Origin: Clusia tigrina
Lineage: Eukaryota; Arthropoda; Insecta; Diptera; Clusiidae
Assembly: GCA_920105625.2 (NCBI GenBank)
Contig: OV050030.1
Coordinates: forward strand, 76,361,900-76,425,899
Length of the DNA stretch: 64,000 nucleotides
Reading direction: 5' to 3'
Positions 1-9,882 of this stretch are shown piece after piece. Within the stretch, counting starts at the first letter, position 1. Each line of letters begins with the position of its first letter. The translations under genes and the position numbers were made by a program. Below the pieces are notes generated by a model, which had not been told where the DNA came from, ran no database searches, and saw only the letters and a list, made by a program, of their open reading frames with translations.

Positions 1-96
1 TTTATTCTAAGAGTGAATCTAGGTTTGCAGGTACTCGCGCGCCAGGACAAGCAGCAAGAGGACCTCCCCGAGGACAAACAAATACGGTCCCCAACA
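1..96 (+). mobile_element. 3' part of an LTR, duplicate of 2129-2224
   Basis: These bases are the last 96 nt of the same LTR that is complete at 1712-2224. They end in CCCCAACA and are followed by GTGG at 97-100, the same target-site copy seen after the complete LTR. The rest of this copy lies outside the window. It is part of the tandem duplication, not an independent insertion. Confidence 0.85.
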
Positions 97-569
97 GTGG
101 ATGACAGTATTTAGGAGTCTTTATATTTTTATAGGCTCTCCATAAAGAGTAGTTAGTATTTTGTGTTGAAGTTAGCGTCTCAGTATACTTTTTCAAACTG
201 TTCTCTAGCTCGCAGTTCAGTGCTTCTCGGAGTCGTTTTATTGCCAGTGCTAATGTCTGCTTGGCGTATGGTTATCTATTTTGTTGCGACTCTCCTCTTA
301 AGCCCATTTTCTCCTTAACGAGATTATCGATAACTGCAAATGTTGTATGAGTTGTTGCGGGGTGGGATAATGAGGCTGCCGAGTCAATATCGCTTGCACT
401 CTTTAGTCGAGGACCAATGTTTATATGACTTTTTACATATTGACAGTACCTTAGCCAGTTTGTTCTTTTATTGGTTAGGTAACCTGTTTTCTTACCGAGT
501 TGATCTTGTTTATGTAGGCATATAATAACTGATGAATGATCAGCAGCGAGCTCTAAACACATTTCTGCA
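1..569. repeat. Partial direct copy of 2129-2697
   Basis: This block repeats 2129-2697 base for base at a constant offset of 2,128, with two substitutions seen by eye (near 137 and 210). Both copies hold the same LTR end, the same GTGG target site and the same minus-strand Jockey ORF2 segment. At 569/570 the similarity stops and downstream Jockey RT sequence begins out of order. This is the signature of a tandem duplication of unit 570-2697, of which only the tail of the preceding unit lies in the window. A local assembly error is the alternative. Confidence 0.9.
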
Positions 570-1711
570 TTTTATGGGCCTTTAGCTTTATCTGCGTTCT
601 TTTTGCCTCAATATGGTTCCGCCAAGTTAGTCGTCTGTCTAGATGAACTCCTAGGTATGTTACAGTATTCAGATTGAGGAATAGCAACATTGTTTAGTGT
701 AATCAGTGGGCTTGTTTCTTTCCTAAGTGTAAATGTAACATGAATGCTCTTGGTCTCATTTACTTTAATGCGCCAATTTCCCAGCCACACTTCCATTTTC
801 TTCAAATGCTCCTCAAGGCGATTCGAAGCCACTATTGGATTGCTATGTATACTAAGAATAGCAGTGTCGTCTGCGAATGTTGAAGTGACTAGATGAACAT
901 CAGTAGCGAGTTCTGCAGTGAATAATACATACGTATAATACAGGACCTAGAACACTACCTTGTGGAACCCCAGCATTAATATCAAAGTCATTTGTGGTGT
1001 ATTCTTCATATTCAACTTTCGGTTATCCAAATACGATTCGAGTAGCATGTGCACATTAACTGGTAAGAGTTTTTTAATTTTATTTATTCATCCTGCATGC
1101 CAAACTCTGTCAAACGCCTGTACAATATCTAAAAAGAGAGTAGAGCCATATATTTTGTTTTCAAAAGTATTTCGAATTGCACTAGTAATTGTTTCTGTGA
1201 TTCTTACGAAATCCAAATTGATGGTGGGGAATAATGTTGTATTTGTATATGTGCGGCTGCAGCTTTAGAAGAAGCAGTTTCTCAAATAATTTGGAAATAA
1301 CTGGGAGCAAGCTTATGTGCCGAGAAGATGACGGTTGAGTTACGCCTTTCGCGGTTTTGGTATCATCTGGATTTTTTTATATCTACCAGGATTGTGGAAA
1401 ATACCCAATCCTAAATATTGCATTAAATAACTGCGTCACACTTTTGATGGCTATTTCAGGCAATTCAGCAATCATTTTTGCGGTAATTAATTTTGGTGCT
1501 TTTTTGGGTTTAGCTGAGTTTCAATTACAAGTTGCACTTCTTTGACTTTAACCTTGATCAGGATTAGTTGTATTTTAGGGGCCAGAAATGGAATTTCAAA
1601 ACTGTTGGTTGGTTGGTTAGGTTAAAATACGAATTTTAGATGATTAGCAAACGCGGAGGCCTTCTCTTCGTCATTTCTTGCCCAAGTTCCATTATTTTGC
1701 CTGAGTGGTGG

Positions 1712-2224
1712 TGTTGTGAGTTAGAATCAAGCTACCTACGCGTAGTTGACTTACAGCACCGACTCCTAACAGATACTACAAATTTGGTGTGGTTAGCTTT
1801 ACGCAATTAAATTCATTAAGAGAGCACATATGTCTATGGTGCAAATATTGTAAATGAATAGTATTTAAGTTTTAATTATAATGTAAACTTTTAGGGTGTT
1901 ACAGTTCCGCAGTCAAGCTGACGATGGGCATTTAGAATGCACCGTCGACATTTTTACACTAAAGTATATCAGTTGGCTTGACCAACTGACACCAATTATC
2001 AGGTGATAAACTGAAACACCAGAAAAGTCAATACGTAGACTGTAATTTTTTCTTGTGAATAGTATATAAGAATTAGTATTTTTAGAATAAAGCCTCTAGT
2101 TGTTTTTAAATTAAAAGTGATGTAGTGTTTTATTCTAAGAGTGAATCTAGGTTTGCAGGTACTCGCGCGCCAGGACAAGCAGCAAGAGGACCTCCCCGAG
2201 GACAAACAAATACGGTCCCCAACA
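1712..2224 (+). mobile_element. Solo LTR (513 bp) inserted in Jockey-1 ORF2
   Basis: The unit begins TGTTGTGAG and ends CCCCAACA, with TGTTG/CAACA inverted ends, and is flanked by GTGG at 1708-1711 and 2225-2228. Deleting it with one GTGG joins the Jockey frame exactly (KYCHP to PLRQNNG on the minus strand). A TATA-like box (agtatataag, about 2058) and AGAATAAAG (about 2084) place the promoter and polyadenylation signal on the plus strand. The 4-bp target duplication suits a gypsy-superfamily element. No internal region is present, so it is a solo LTR left by LTR-LTR recombination. The parent family is not identified. Confidence 0.88.
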
Positions 2225-2697
2225 GTGGATGACAGTATTTAGGAGTCTTTATATTTTTATAGGCTTTCCATAAAGAGTAGTTAGTATTTTGTGTTGAAGT
2301 TAGCGTCTCAGTATACTTTTTCAAACTGTCCTCTAGCTCGCAGTTCAGTGCTTCTCGGAGTCGTTTTATTGCCAGTGCTAATGTCTGCTTGGCGTATGGT
2401 TATCTATTTTGTTGCGACTCTCCTCTTAAGCCCATTTTCTCCTTAACGAGATTATCGATAACTGCAAATGTTGTATGAGTTGTTGCGGGGTGGGATAATG
2501 AGGCTGCCGAGTCAATATCGCTTGCACTCTTTAGTCGAGGACCAATGTTTATATGACTTTTTACATATTGACAGTACCTTAGCCAGTTTGTTCTTTTATT
2601 GGTTAGGTAACCTGTTTTCTTACCGAGTTGATCTTGTTTATGTAGGCATATAATAACTGATGAATGATCAGCAGCGAGCTCTAAACACATTTCTGCA
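2129..2697. repeat. Second copy of the duplicated block
   Basis: This is the partner of 1-569. Here the block continues beyond 2697 into Jockey-1 endonuclease sequence in the correct order, so this copy sits in the ancestral arrangement. The 1-569 copy is the one that ends abruptly. Confidence 0.9.
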
Positions 2698-3289
2698 CAT
2701 ACCAAGTCTCGATCAATACCTCTGGTAATTCCAAAGTCGATGAGGTCGATCACTTTTTGAGGGTCAGAGGGCCAGTATGTCGGTTGCCCTGAAGATACGA
2801 AGTCTAGGTTAGAACACCGATTTAGTAGTGCAGAGAACAGTTGTTTTGGGATTTATTAACCTGGAGCCCCAAAAGGTATGTTTCGCATTATAATCACCTG
2901 CTGCCAAAAATTTGGTCCCCAATAATGTGAAGAATTGTGCGAATTGTAATTCAGTCACTGAGTATCTTGGAGGACAATAGACTGCGCTTTGTACAATTTT
3001 TTCCTCCCAGCATTGAAGACATATTGATTTTGCCTGCAGATAGTCCTTTGCATACTCTTCTAGTGCATGATACTTAAATCTATCTCTTATTAATATACCC
3101 GTACCGCCATGTGCTTTATTATCAAGATGGTTTGTCTTGTAGAATTTATATCCTGATATTACGCAATAATTATTGTTTGCCAAGTACGTTTCTGATAAAA
3201 GCATAATGTCAATTTGCCTAGTATGCAGGAAGTGTTGAATTTCAAGTTTATGTTGGCTAAGGCCGTTTGCATTCCAATGACATATTTTA

Positions 3290-4377
3290 ATATAGTTCTT
3301 TTTTTAGATATCAACAATTGCATAAGTTGGTTTTGAGTTTTCAACAACTCGTGCAACATGCTTTGCATTGACGTCATAAATTCTGACATACAATTTGTTA
3401 ATTTTGATATCATGGATTCTACATTTTGCATAGGATTTGCAAAGCTAGGAATTTCTTCAGATCCAGACTTTACTACGTTGGCATATGACCTTGATGTAGA
3501 AGCGTCGTCACTGGTCAGTTTCTTATAGGGTTCAATTGATTTGGCAATCTCTGTGTAATGAAAATCTGCCTCTGTAGTTTGCCGTGTGGTTTTCCCCACA
3601 ATTGCTGCATTTTTTTGCATTTATGTTTGATTTGTCAGACAAACACTTGGAGGAATGGTGAAGGTCCACACAGGCAACATAAACAGTGCGTAAGGTACAG
3701 TACGATTTTGTGTGCCCGTATTCTTGACAATTGAAGTACTGGACAGGGCCTTTTCTTTTGTGTGGTCCTTCAACGGTTATTGGTCTATGTAATAAGTAAC
3801 GCAGATGGTATATTGGTTCTGTTTCCTTACTTTTTAATTTTCTTCCATTCGGTTCAAGTTCTACTTGAAATAGTGGTGGTACTTTGTCTCTGTTTTTAAT
3901 GTTGAATACCGTTATAACTTTAAATCCGGCGATTTCGTGAGAATCTTTGATTTCATTAGTACTTACACTATTCTCAATACCTTTAAGAACAATTACTAGG
4001 CTTTTACTGCTCTTCAGATGATATGTATAGTATTTTTTACCATTTTTTTCAAGATAGGATGCTATTTTGCGGTAATTGCTTCCATTGTATGTTTGTAGTT
4101 TCGTTTCTTTTATATTCCCGGTTGTTATGGACGTTTCATTGAGTGTTGGAGCTGCAGTGAGTGTGCTCGTACATATTGCTTGGCTGTATAAAAAAGTTGT
4201 TGTAGTGACTGCATTCGATGAGGCAAGAGTTGTACGCATTTTTACGCGTTGTGTTTTTATGTTCTCTTTTAAGTTGGTTGGCTCACTCAGAACGTTAAGC
4301 ACAGACGACTGCAATTTTTGTGGTTCGTGGGCGACCCCTATAGTATGTGACAGTTCTGCACAGCCGCTGCGATTCAT
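3290..4377 (-). pseudogene. Jockey-1 ORF1 (Gag-like, zinc-knuckle nucleic-acid-binding protein), frameshifted
   Basis: The frame opens at an ATG at 4377 and stays open to 3532. Another frame takes over from about 3620 to 3290. Near residues 140-210 there is a segment typical of the PRE_C2HC region (YHLRYLLHRPITVE), followed by knuckles of the form CQEYGHTKSYC, CVDLHHSSKC and CSNCGENHTANYRG. In the first knuckle the leading Cys is changed (YFNCQEYGH in place of the CxNCQEFGH of other copies), so zinc binding is doubtful. Jockey ORF1 proteins bind the element's RNA and help deliver it to the target. The tail carries the Met/Gln-rich stretch MTSMQSMLHELLKTQNQL, also present in the other copies. 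Known: the family. Seen: motifs and the frame break. Confidence 0.85.
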
Positions 4378-4650
4378 TTGATCTAGCGGAGAGAGTGCAC
4401 TGGAGGTAGAGCGGGCTCTTTGATTTGATAAGCCCGTTGCTGGTTCTTCAAATGTTTGACTATTCTTGCGCTCGCAATTCGCAATTTCTCTTTAGTGGCA
4501 ATTTATGCTCTAATAAACACACCAAAATCACTGCTGCACTTAATCAATGCTGAACAAAAATGCCAATTGAACGTCCTGTCGTAATTAACACTTTTTATTT
4601 TGAGATTTATTCAACTTTAAAAACAGAGCGATATTAATTCATACCACACT

Positions 4651-5049
4651 TAATTAGTAGATGATATGGTGGAATACAATTCCAATAATCTAGATACTTC
4701 CCTCCGTGCAGAAATCGAGGCTGTGGTGGATGAAATATAGGAATATTGCTGTCAAAATAATTTTGAATAAAATTTTTTGAGTTTTGTGTATATTTAAATA
4801 ACTAATTATTCTTTTTTCTTCTCTTTTCCAGATTGCATATAGATTTATTATTTATTTTCAAGTAACAAATATAAATAGAATAGCAAATCGAATAACTTTA
4901 GCAAGCTATCGTGGAGTTTTTTGCGATTGATTTAATCATAATAATGGTAATAGTGCTGCTGATTTATTCCACCATTAACGGCCCTAACCAAAAGAAGAAC
5001 ATTTATATTTCCTAGTTTGGTTCTTCATTTATTTTCGGTCACCCACACC
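4651..5049. other. AT-rich stretch without a recognised feature
   Basis: The stretch lies between the Jockey-1 leader and the gypsy-like remnant. A short plus-strand frame near 4664-4739 ends in TAG, and a pyrimidine tract followed by CAG occurs near 4811-4831. Neither is enough to call a gene. I see nothing else in it. Confidence 0.5.
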
Positions 5050-5079
5050 TATTGAACTCATACCTGCTAAATCAGGCGT

Positions 5080-5570
5080 AGAAAAATAATGACTATGTCC
5101 TAATTCATCTCGGTTTCAAATTGCTTCCTTGTGAGCTTGTAGCAATCTGTATTGCTGTGGTTAATTGGCGGCAGAATATGCCCTAGTTGGTATTTCGTGG
5201 TCTATCTCGGGTGTGTATGTTAGCTGGTCTCCTTCCAGCAGAAATATGTCATGGAATGACGTACAAATACCTTCTATAGATGCCTTCTCCTCCGAGTTTA
5301 CGCTTGGGTTTAACTTCAGTGATTCTAGTACTCTTTCCATTATTTTTCTTATATCTATCTGTTTAATCTAGTTAACCGCCCCACAATTCGGTTGCTTCAA
5401 ATTATCATAATCATTAAACTTATTGCTAAAATCCTTATCTATATAATAATCCTCTACTGATGCATTTAGCACGCAAGCGTACACCTTACCCGTGTCAATT
5501 TGCGTCATTGTCTCTCCGAAATATACGACCGCCGCTAGCTGCTGCTTGTGTAAAACAACTGTCAGATGTT
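5080..5570 (-). pseudogene. Gypsy-like pol segment upstream of RT, truncated
   Basis: The minus strand reads MERVLESLKLNPSVNSEE, then ICTSFHDIFLLEGDQLTY and EIDHEIPTR, then the remains of an RT-entry segment (YRLLQAHKEAI). This spacing (a short acidic helix, the FHDIF-like motif, then HEI) is typical just before RT in Ty3/gypsy Pol. A stop separates the last two pieces, and similarity ends near 5080 before any RT catalytic motif. The remnant cannot encode an active enzyme. Confidence 0.65.
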
Positions 5571-5721
5571 TCGTGTGTACCTATTTTTATTCTTTCCGAA
5601 AAGTGTTAACTCTTTAGTTACTGTATTCAGAATGCTGCGGCCCCAAAAAGTATCCCATCCATGTATACCATCAGCCGGGTACCTTCCTTAAAACGCCAGA
5701 TTTTACGGCGGTGTTGTCCTC

Positions 5722-6021
5722 TCATGATTCTACCAAAAGTACTAGTTTTCCACTAGCTGCCTCCTTGCAGGATATCTCGATGAACGCAACGGCTGTTCTA
5801 CTAACCACGAAACAACACCTTCTTGTTCCCAAATTGGATGCGTATCTATCCCCTAACTCTCTGATACTCTCCCACCAAGAGTTGTAGTTCTTCCTTATGT
5901 ACCCATACTCATTACGTGCTAACCTATTTATCTTATCATTGTACTCCCAAACTGCTTTTACGGCTGCCGGCCTATACTTCCTAAATTTATCAAAACCTAA
6001 TCCTACTACTAGAATCACCAC
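5722..6021 (-). pseudogene. Short open frame of unknown role inside the gypsy-like remnant
   Basis: This minus-strand frame of about 99 codons follows the Gag knuckles and precedes the pol leader. It opens with MVILVVGLGFDKF and contains WEYNDKINRLARNEYGY. I do not recognise a domain. By position it could be the Gag-Pol linker or protease region, but the Asp-Thr/Ser-Gly protease motif is not visible. It may simply be a chance frame in a decayed element. Confidence 0.4.
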
Positions 6022-6057
6022 TGTAAACCAAATCGAAACGCAATCAAGAAGAATATT

Positions 6058-7080
6058 TTAGACTTCCTCATGCTCCTCCCTCTCTTGGGTCATCGCCCCT
6101 AGATCGCTTGACACGTGATTCACTCTCCTTGTTACTTTCGGCCAAATATTTGCTTTTTCCTTCTTGGCTTTCCAGTCTATTGGCCTCGACTGGGCCGCTG
6201 GAAGTTTCCCTGGTCCCTTTGTTGGGATTGTTTTTGTCTGCTTATTACTACTCGATGTCCCAATCGTCCACATGAAAAGTATTTCAACCCCTTTATAGTG
6301 TTGCTCATCCTGGCGTCACTAGTGGAATTCAGATTTGAGCATTGCTGATTACTCCCAGTGTTGATGGGATTCCTTCCATGGCTAATTCCTTCCATGGAAT
6401 TAATTCTATGTCTGTTGAAATTATTCCTCCCTTCTCTCCTGGGCGGATCTGGGTGCTCCCTAAGCACTGTTGATTTAGCCCATGACCATATGTTTGGCAT
6501 TCCATACAATAGGGCGTGTTTTTACGTGTAAAGCACTCATCCCTTGTGTGACGTGGCTTATGGCACAATGAGCAAATGGGTTTCTTTGGATGGAATCCCT
6601 CGACCGGGAATCCTGGATATTTTTGTTGCGGAAATACAGAATTCATAGTCCATTCTATTTGAGCCTTGTATGCTGCAATATTTCCTGAAATTGCCTGTTG
6701 GTTTTCGGCTCAGCAGCGTTCCCCAAAGATCTAAGCCTTCCTCCCCCAAATCTCAGGTCCTCACCGGGTTTCTGTGTTGTCTTCTGTATCTCTCTTATGA
6801 GCGTATCATAAGATTTCTGTTTCAGATATGTTCTGTCTAAAAGTGCAAACAAATCCGACAGGGTGCTTATTCAACAATGCGCTAGTAAATTAAACGCACC
6901 ACCTGTGGTTCTTTGCTTAATACACTTTATTAAGTGTTTTCCATCTGCCCCTGCGATACTCTGCTGTGCTAACTCACAACCTTCTCTGAAGCGCCTGATC
7001 TCAGTTCTCAGATCATACATCACGGCCCCTCAGAACATGGGTACCAACTTTTCCACCGCATGAACAACCTCTAGTATAAC
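6058..7080 (-). pseudogene. Gypsy-like Gag with two zinc knuckles, several frameshifts
   Basis: The minus strand encodes capsid-like text (DLRTEIRRFREGCELAQ, then HLIKCIKQRTTGGAF, then FALLDRTYLKQKSYD) followed by CSLCHKPRHTRDEC and YCMECQTYGHGLNQQC, two CCHC knuckles that would bind the element's RNA. The pieces lie in at least three frames between 7080 and 6058. The order capsid then knuckles is that of Gag in Ty3/gypsy elements that keep nucleocapsid fingers. The errantivirus E1 Gag at 32645 has no such knuckles, so this is a different lineage. It is non-functional as it stands. Confidence 0.75.
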
Positions 7081-7554
7081 CATCTTACAAACTTTAATTA
7101 TGTTATCCTGTGTTATTATCCGAGTGATGCTAGTTTCTGAGCCTACTTCAAACTCTATTTCCTTCGGTTCTAGAAGGCTCGTAGCAACGAATGGATCAGC
7201 AGACTTCTGCTAAAATTCCGGACCTTCTGGTGATAAAAACACGACCCTGTCCTCATATGACCAAGATAAAAATTCTGGTTGATTATTGTCATTCACCATA
7301 ATTTTGAGCTTAGTAACCCGATTGGTTCCTTCGGGTGACAATTAATCCGGCCAGTTCATTTCTGGTGTCAAAGCAAATAATGACTGTGTATGTGTTTGCG
7401 ATTATTAGCTTAACAGCTCCCCTGAATCTCTAGAGCTCTAGATTTTCCCGCTCCAAATATGATGCGGCTTCCTCGGTTTCTCCGAGTTGCCTAGAAAGCT
7501 CTCTAGTTTTATTCTCGAAAAAAAAATAAGAACATAAAAAGAGCTCAAGTCATC

Positions 7555-9060
7555 ATCAGGATCATTTTATTTATCTTCAGATCACTCTCCTTCAATTGTC
7601 TTCCCTAATATGTGACACCAGATATGGTTGCACCACCAGAACACCTCACAAATAAAAATACTAATTGGCTGAGGTACAACATATATGCTCACACACTTAG
7701 CTAATTACTCCTCTCAAAACTGTGAGAGAAAACGACATAGCAGTTGAAAATCTCGTGAGCGTAATAACTGAAGCTGCAATATTTTCAACCTGTGATACCA
7801 GCATTAAAATGAATAAATCAATAACACCTTTAATTATAGAATATATTTTCAAAGAAAAGATAAAGATAAGGAGGGATTGGCCAATCTGCAGATCACACAG
7901 CTTAAAAAAAGTTAAAAATATTCTAGCTAACAAATAAAAAGTGTTTACAAACCTTCAGAACCTTACAGCAACAAAACAAGGTGATTACTCCCCTTGGAAG
8001 GCAATGAAAAGGTGAAAGCGATCTATTAATGGAGAAGTGCCAATAAGATTCGCAAACGGGACGGGGGTTCGAAAGGACTCGGAGAAATGTGATGCGTTTG
8101 CGCAACATTTAAAAAACGTGCTGACACCTAATACATCCAAAGTAAACAGTAATAGTAGTATACAGTTCAAACCACACAACTCTAATGAATAATTTCTGCA
8201 CTAAATTCAAATCATCTGGCCCAGACAAAATCACACTAAAAATTATAGAGGATTTAACCCAGATGGCAAGCAAGCATCTAATGCATATTATGAAATGAAT
8301 AATGCAATTAAATTAGTTTCGAAGCGAGTTACGTTCCCAGACGCAACCCAAAACCCCACATTTATTTACGAACATATTTAATAAGCTAATGTACGCAACA
8401 CTGTGAGCTAGTTGTTAGATTTAACTCCTGAGGAGTAACATTGTCCACTAGTCGGATGAGCAATTTCTATTGTAAGAGAGGTGTTTAGTAACATAAGAAA
8501 ATAATTTCAAGATAGTCTTAAGATTCAATTTAATAATAAAGTTGTCTTTTAAATGAATCGCTCTTTCTTAATTTCAAGTTATAATTCGCGTTGGGAAGGT
8601 ATCTGAAATAATTATGATATTGAAGTCTGGCAAAGATCCTACAATTGTATCCTCCTATACCAACAACCAACAGACCAAAAACTTTTGATCAATTTTCTCC
8701 TTCATCAGATACGATCAGAAGTCAATATTAAAAAAATTTTGCCCACGTATCAATTTGGATTCAGAACTAAATACGGCACCATAGAACAGGTCCATAGGAT
8801 TGTTTCTGAAATAAGAAAAGCATTGGAGGAAAAAAAATACTGCAATGTATTTCTAGACATAGCGCAAGGATTTGACAAAATACAAACCTTACTTCTACAA
8901 AAAACCCCTGCTATTCTCAAAAGCTACCTTATAGATATGAAGTTCGTAGTAGAACAAAAAACATGCACTTCTCGAAGTTGCGAAATGACAGCAGGCGTGC
9001 CTTAAGTGAATCAATTATTGACTAATTTTGCTCACACAATAAAAATCCCCAAAAACACCA
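7555..9060 (+). pseudogene. Jockey ORF2 fragment (end of endonuclease to mid-RT), plus strand
   Basis: The fragment starts with SSDHSPSIVF, the end of the endonuclease, then LTNKNTNWLRY and the linker IKIRRDWPICRSHSLKK. An RT leader follows (SEKCDAFAQHLKNVLTP, about 8073-8124). After the solo LTR at 8327-8586 the frame resumes with GKVSEIIMILKSGKDP, then QFGFRTKYGTIEQVHRI and a palm motif FLDIAQGFDK. It ends at MTAGVP, where a TAA replaces the Gln of GVPQGS, and merges into an opposite-strand Jockey piece near 9060. The catalytic FADD box is not present. It is a dead fragment with several frameshifts. Confidence 0.82.
8327..8586 (+). mobile_element. Solo LTR (260 bp) of errantivirus type in the Jockey fragment
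   Basis: It begins AGTTACGTTCCCAGACGC, almost the same as the start of the E1 5' LTR at 32101, and ends TATAATT before CGCG. Flanks are AGCG (8323-8326) and CGCG (8587-8590), consistent with a 4-bp target duplication carrying one change. Jockey RT sequence is continuous in order on the two sides. An AATAAAG lies near 8552. The interior is not alike to E1 by eye, so it is a related but distinct family. Confidence 0.75.
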
Positions 9061-9400
9061 TTAGATTTTTCACTGAAGCAGGTGCACTTTTTTCTCGGAG
9101 GTAAATGGGTGGCGGCCTAAAGGATTTCGATGGAACCACCTTTTCATCATCATTGCTAAGTAAAGCAAATCGATCCGTAATCAGTCTTTAGAAGTTTTCT
9201 AACTTTATTTGGTTTGGCAGATATTGGGCTACGTTTTCGTTTTATGACTTCTATGTAACGGTCCATACCAGTTTGGATTTTACTATTTATCTCATTTCCT
9301 ACTGGGTGTTGAGTTTTCGGAGCTGGAATCGCCCCATATTTCCTACTGGGTATTGTGTGTTGAGAGAGCATGTAATCTGAGAGCAAGATTTAGATGCTTC
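9061..9400 (-). pseudogene. Jockey ORF1 N-terminal fragment, minus strand
   Basis: The minus strand reads GMDRYIEVIKRKRSP, then after a frame change FRPPPIYLREKSAPASVKN. The same two motifs (DMDRYVVVKRKLSP and PPPIYLRERNSN) occur in the ORF1 of Jockey-2 at 20280 and 20460. Only the N-terminal third is present. It meets the plus-strand ORF2 fragment head-on near 9060, so the pair is a rearranged junction and not one element. Confidence 0.75.
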
Positions 9401-9812
9401 CATCAAAAACAATATACAGAAAGACCTTTCATTGCTCTCTTGAGTGAGAATCAATTGAAGTTGATGGCAACCACATTGGAATCCTGATCGGCAATTTTAC
9501 GAAGCAGCCGTGAATATGTATCCATCGGCAGCCGCACACATGGCTATGGTTGTTTGCCCATTCGTATGAATAATTTAGTGTGTGTGTTTTTGTGTGTGCT
9601 CATAGCACACTGTTCTGTGTGGCCGGGGTAAAATACACAAGAATGAATTTTCTGTATGGCAAAGGTTTTTTATTCGGAAAGTGTGGCTGAAAACAAAGCA
9701 TTTGTGGTTTTGCGTATAAGAAAGATCTGCCATGTCATGACGAAGCATAATGCGTGCATATTGGACCACTTGACAATATGAAATAAATATGCATGCATAG
9801 GATCTTTTATAA
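9401..9812. other. No recognised feature
   Basis: The upper part may be the leader of the minus-strand Jockey fragment. The rest has short GT-rich runs (near 9579-9600) and no coding frame that resembles a known family. Confidence 0.4.
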
Positions 9813-9882
9813 AGATCGATAGCAAAGTGGTAAAGTTTTGGCCTATTAATTTTATGATGCCGGGTTCAAGTCCGCTGAGAAA
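9813..9882 (+). other. tRNA-like sequence with A-box and B-box, probably a tRNA pseudogene or SINE head
   Basis: TAGCAAAGTGGTAAAG at 9820 fits a pol III A-box and GGTTCAAGTCC at 9863 fits a B-box at tRNA-like spacing. A T-run follows near 9900. The acceptor and anticodon stems do not pair well and the T-stem has mismatches, so a functional tRNA is unlikely. The middle (GGCCTATTAATTTTATGATG) faintly recalls tRNA-Asn. Either a decayed tRNA gene or the 5' head of a tRNA-derived SINE would explain it. Confidence 0.4.

Larger units (their letters stand above)
570..3300 (-). pseudogene. Jockey-1 ORF2 (endonuclease-reverse transcriptase), broken and interrupted
   Basis: The endonuclease runs from about 3300 to 2650: LLSETYL carries the catalytic Glu region, then YCPPRYS, AAGDYNAKH (catalytic Asp region) and ADHSS (terminal Asp-His). 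A linker follows (TNKRTNWLRY), then LWKAYKNIKTPKYCHP at 2280-2229. The solo LTR at 1712-2224 interrupts here, and the frame resumes with RQNNGTWARNDEEK. The RT core is recognisable as GVPQGSVLGPV near 960 and FADDTAIL near 860, followed by LGNWRIKVNETKSIHVTF. Several stops and frameshifts exist, and the RT C-terminus is cut at 570. The ATG that starts ORF2 in other copies is not visible. It cannot make a full protein. Confidence 0.85.
570..4650 (-). mobile_element. Jockey-1: BS/Jockey-type LINE, minus strand
   Basis: Reading the minus strand from about 4650 downwards gives a 5' leader, an ORF1 with zinc knuckles, an overlapping ORF2 endonuclease, then reverse transcriptase. The order and motifs match the other Jockey copies in the window at 19642, 46152 and 51661. 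The 3' end is missing because the element is cut at 570 by the duplication junction. A solo LTR at 1712-2224 interrupts ORF2. All frames are broken, so it is a dead copy. The 5' limit near 4650 is approximate, since it fades into unassigned AT-rich DNA. Confidence 0.85.
5050..7554 (-). mobile_element. Decayed gypsy (Ty3)-like LTR retrotransposon, 5' half, minus strand
   Basis: On the minus strand, decayed capsid-like sequence, zinc knuckles, and then the start of pol (the segment before RT) follow in the expected order from about 7550 to 5050. RT, RNase H and integrase are absent, so the element is truncated on its 3' side. No LTR is recognisable at either edge. The 7080-7554 part is very eroded; only short peptide-like pieces such as NQPEFLSWSYEDRVVF can be picked out. 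It is placed in Ty3/gypsy by domain order; a closer family cannot be named from what remains. Confidence 0.7.

Noticed and set aside
340..525. Plus-strand frame repeated at 2468-2653
   Set aside because: It is antisense to the Jockey endonuclease-RT linker and is repeated only because the DNA is duplicated.
4076..4381. Plus-strand frame with hydrophobic residues, suggesting a membrane protein
   Set aside because: It lies antisense to Jockey-1 ORF1, whose motifs are clear on the minus strand.
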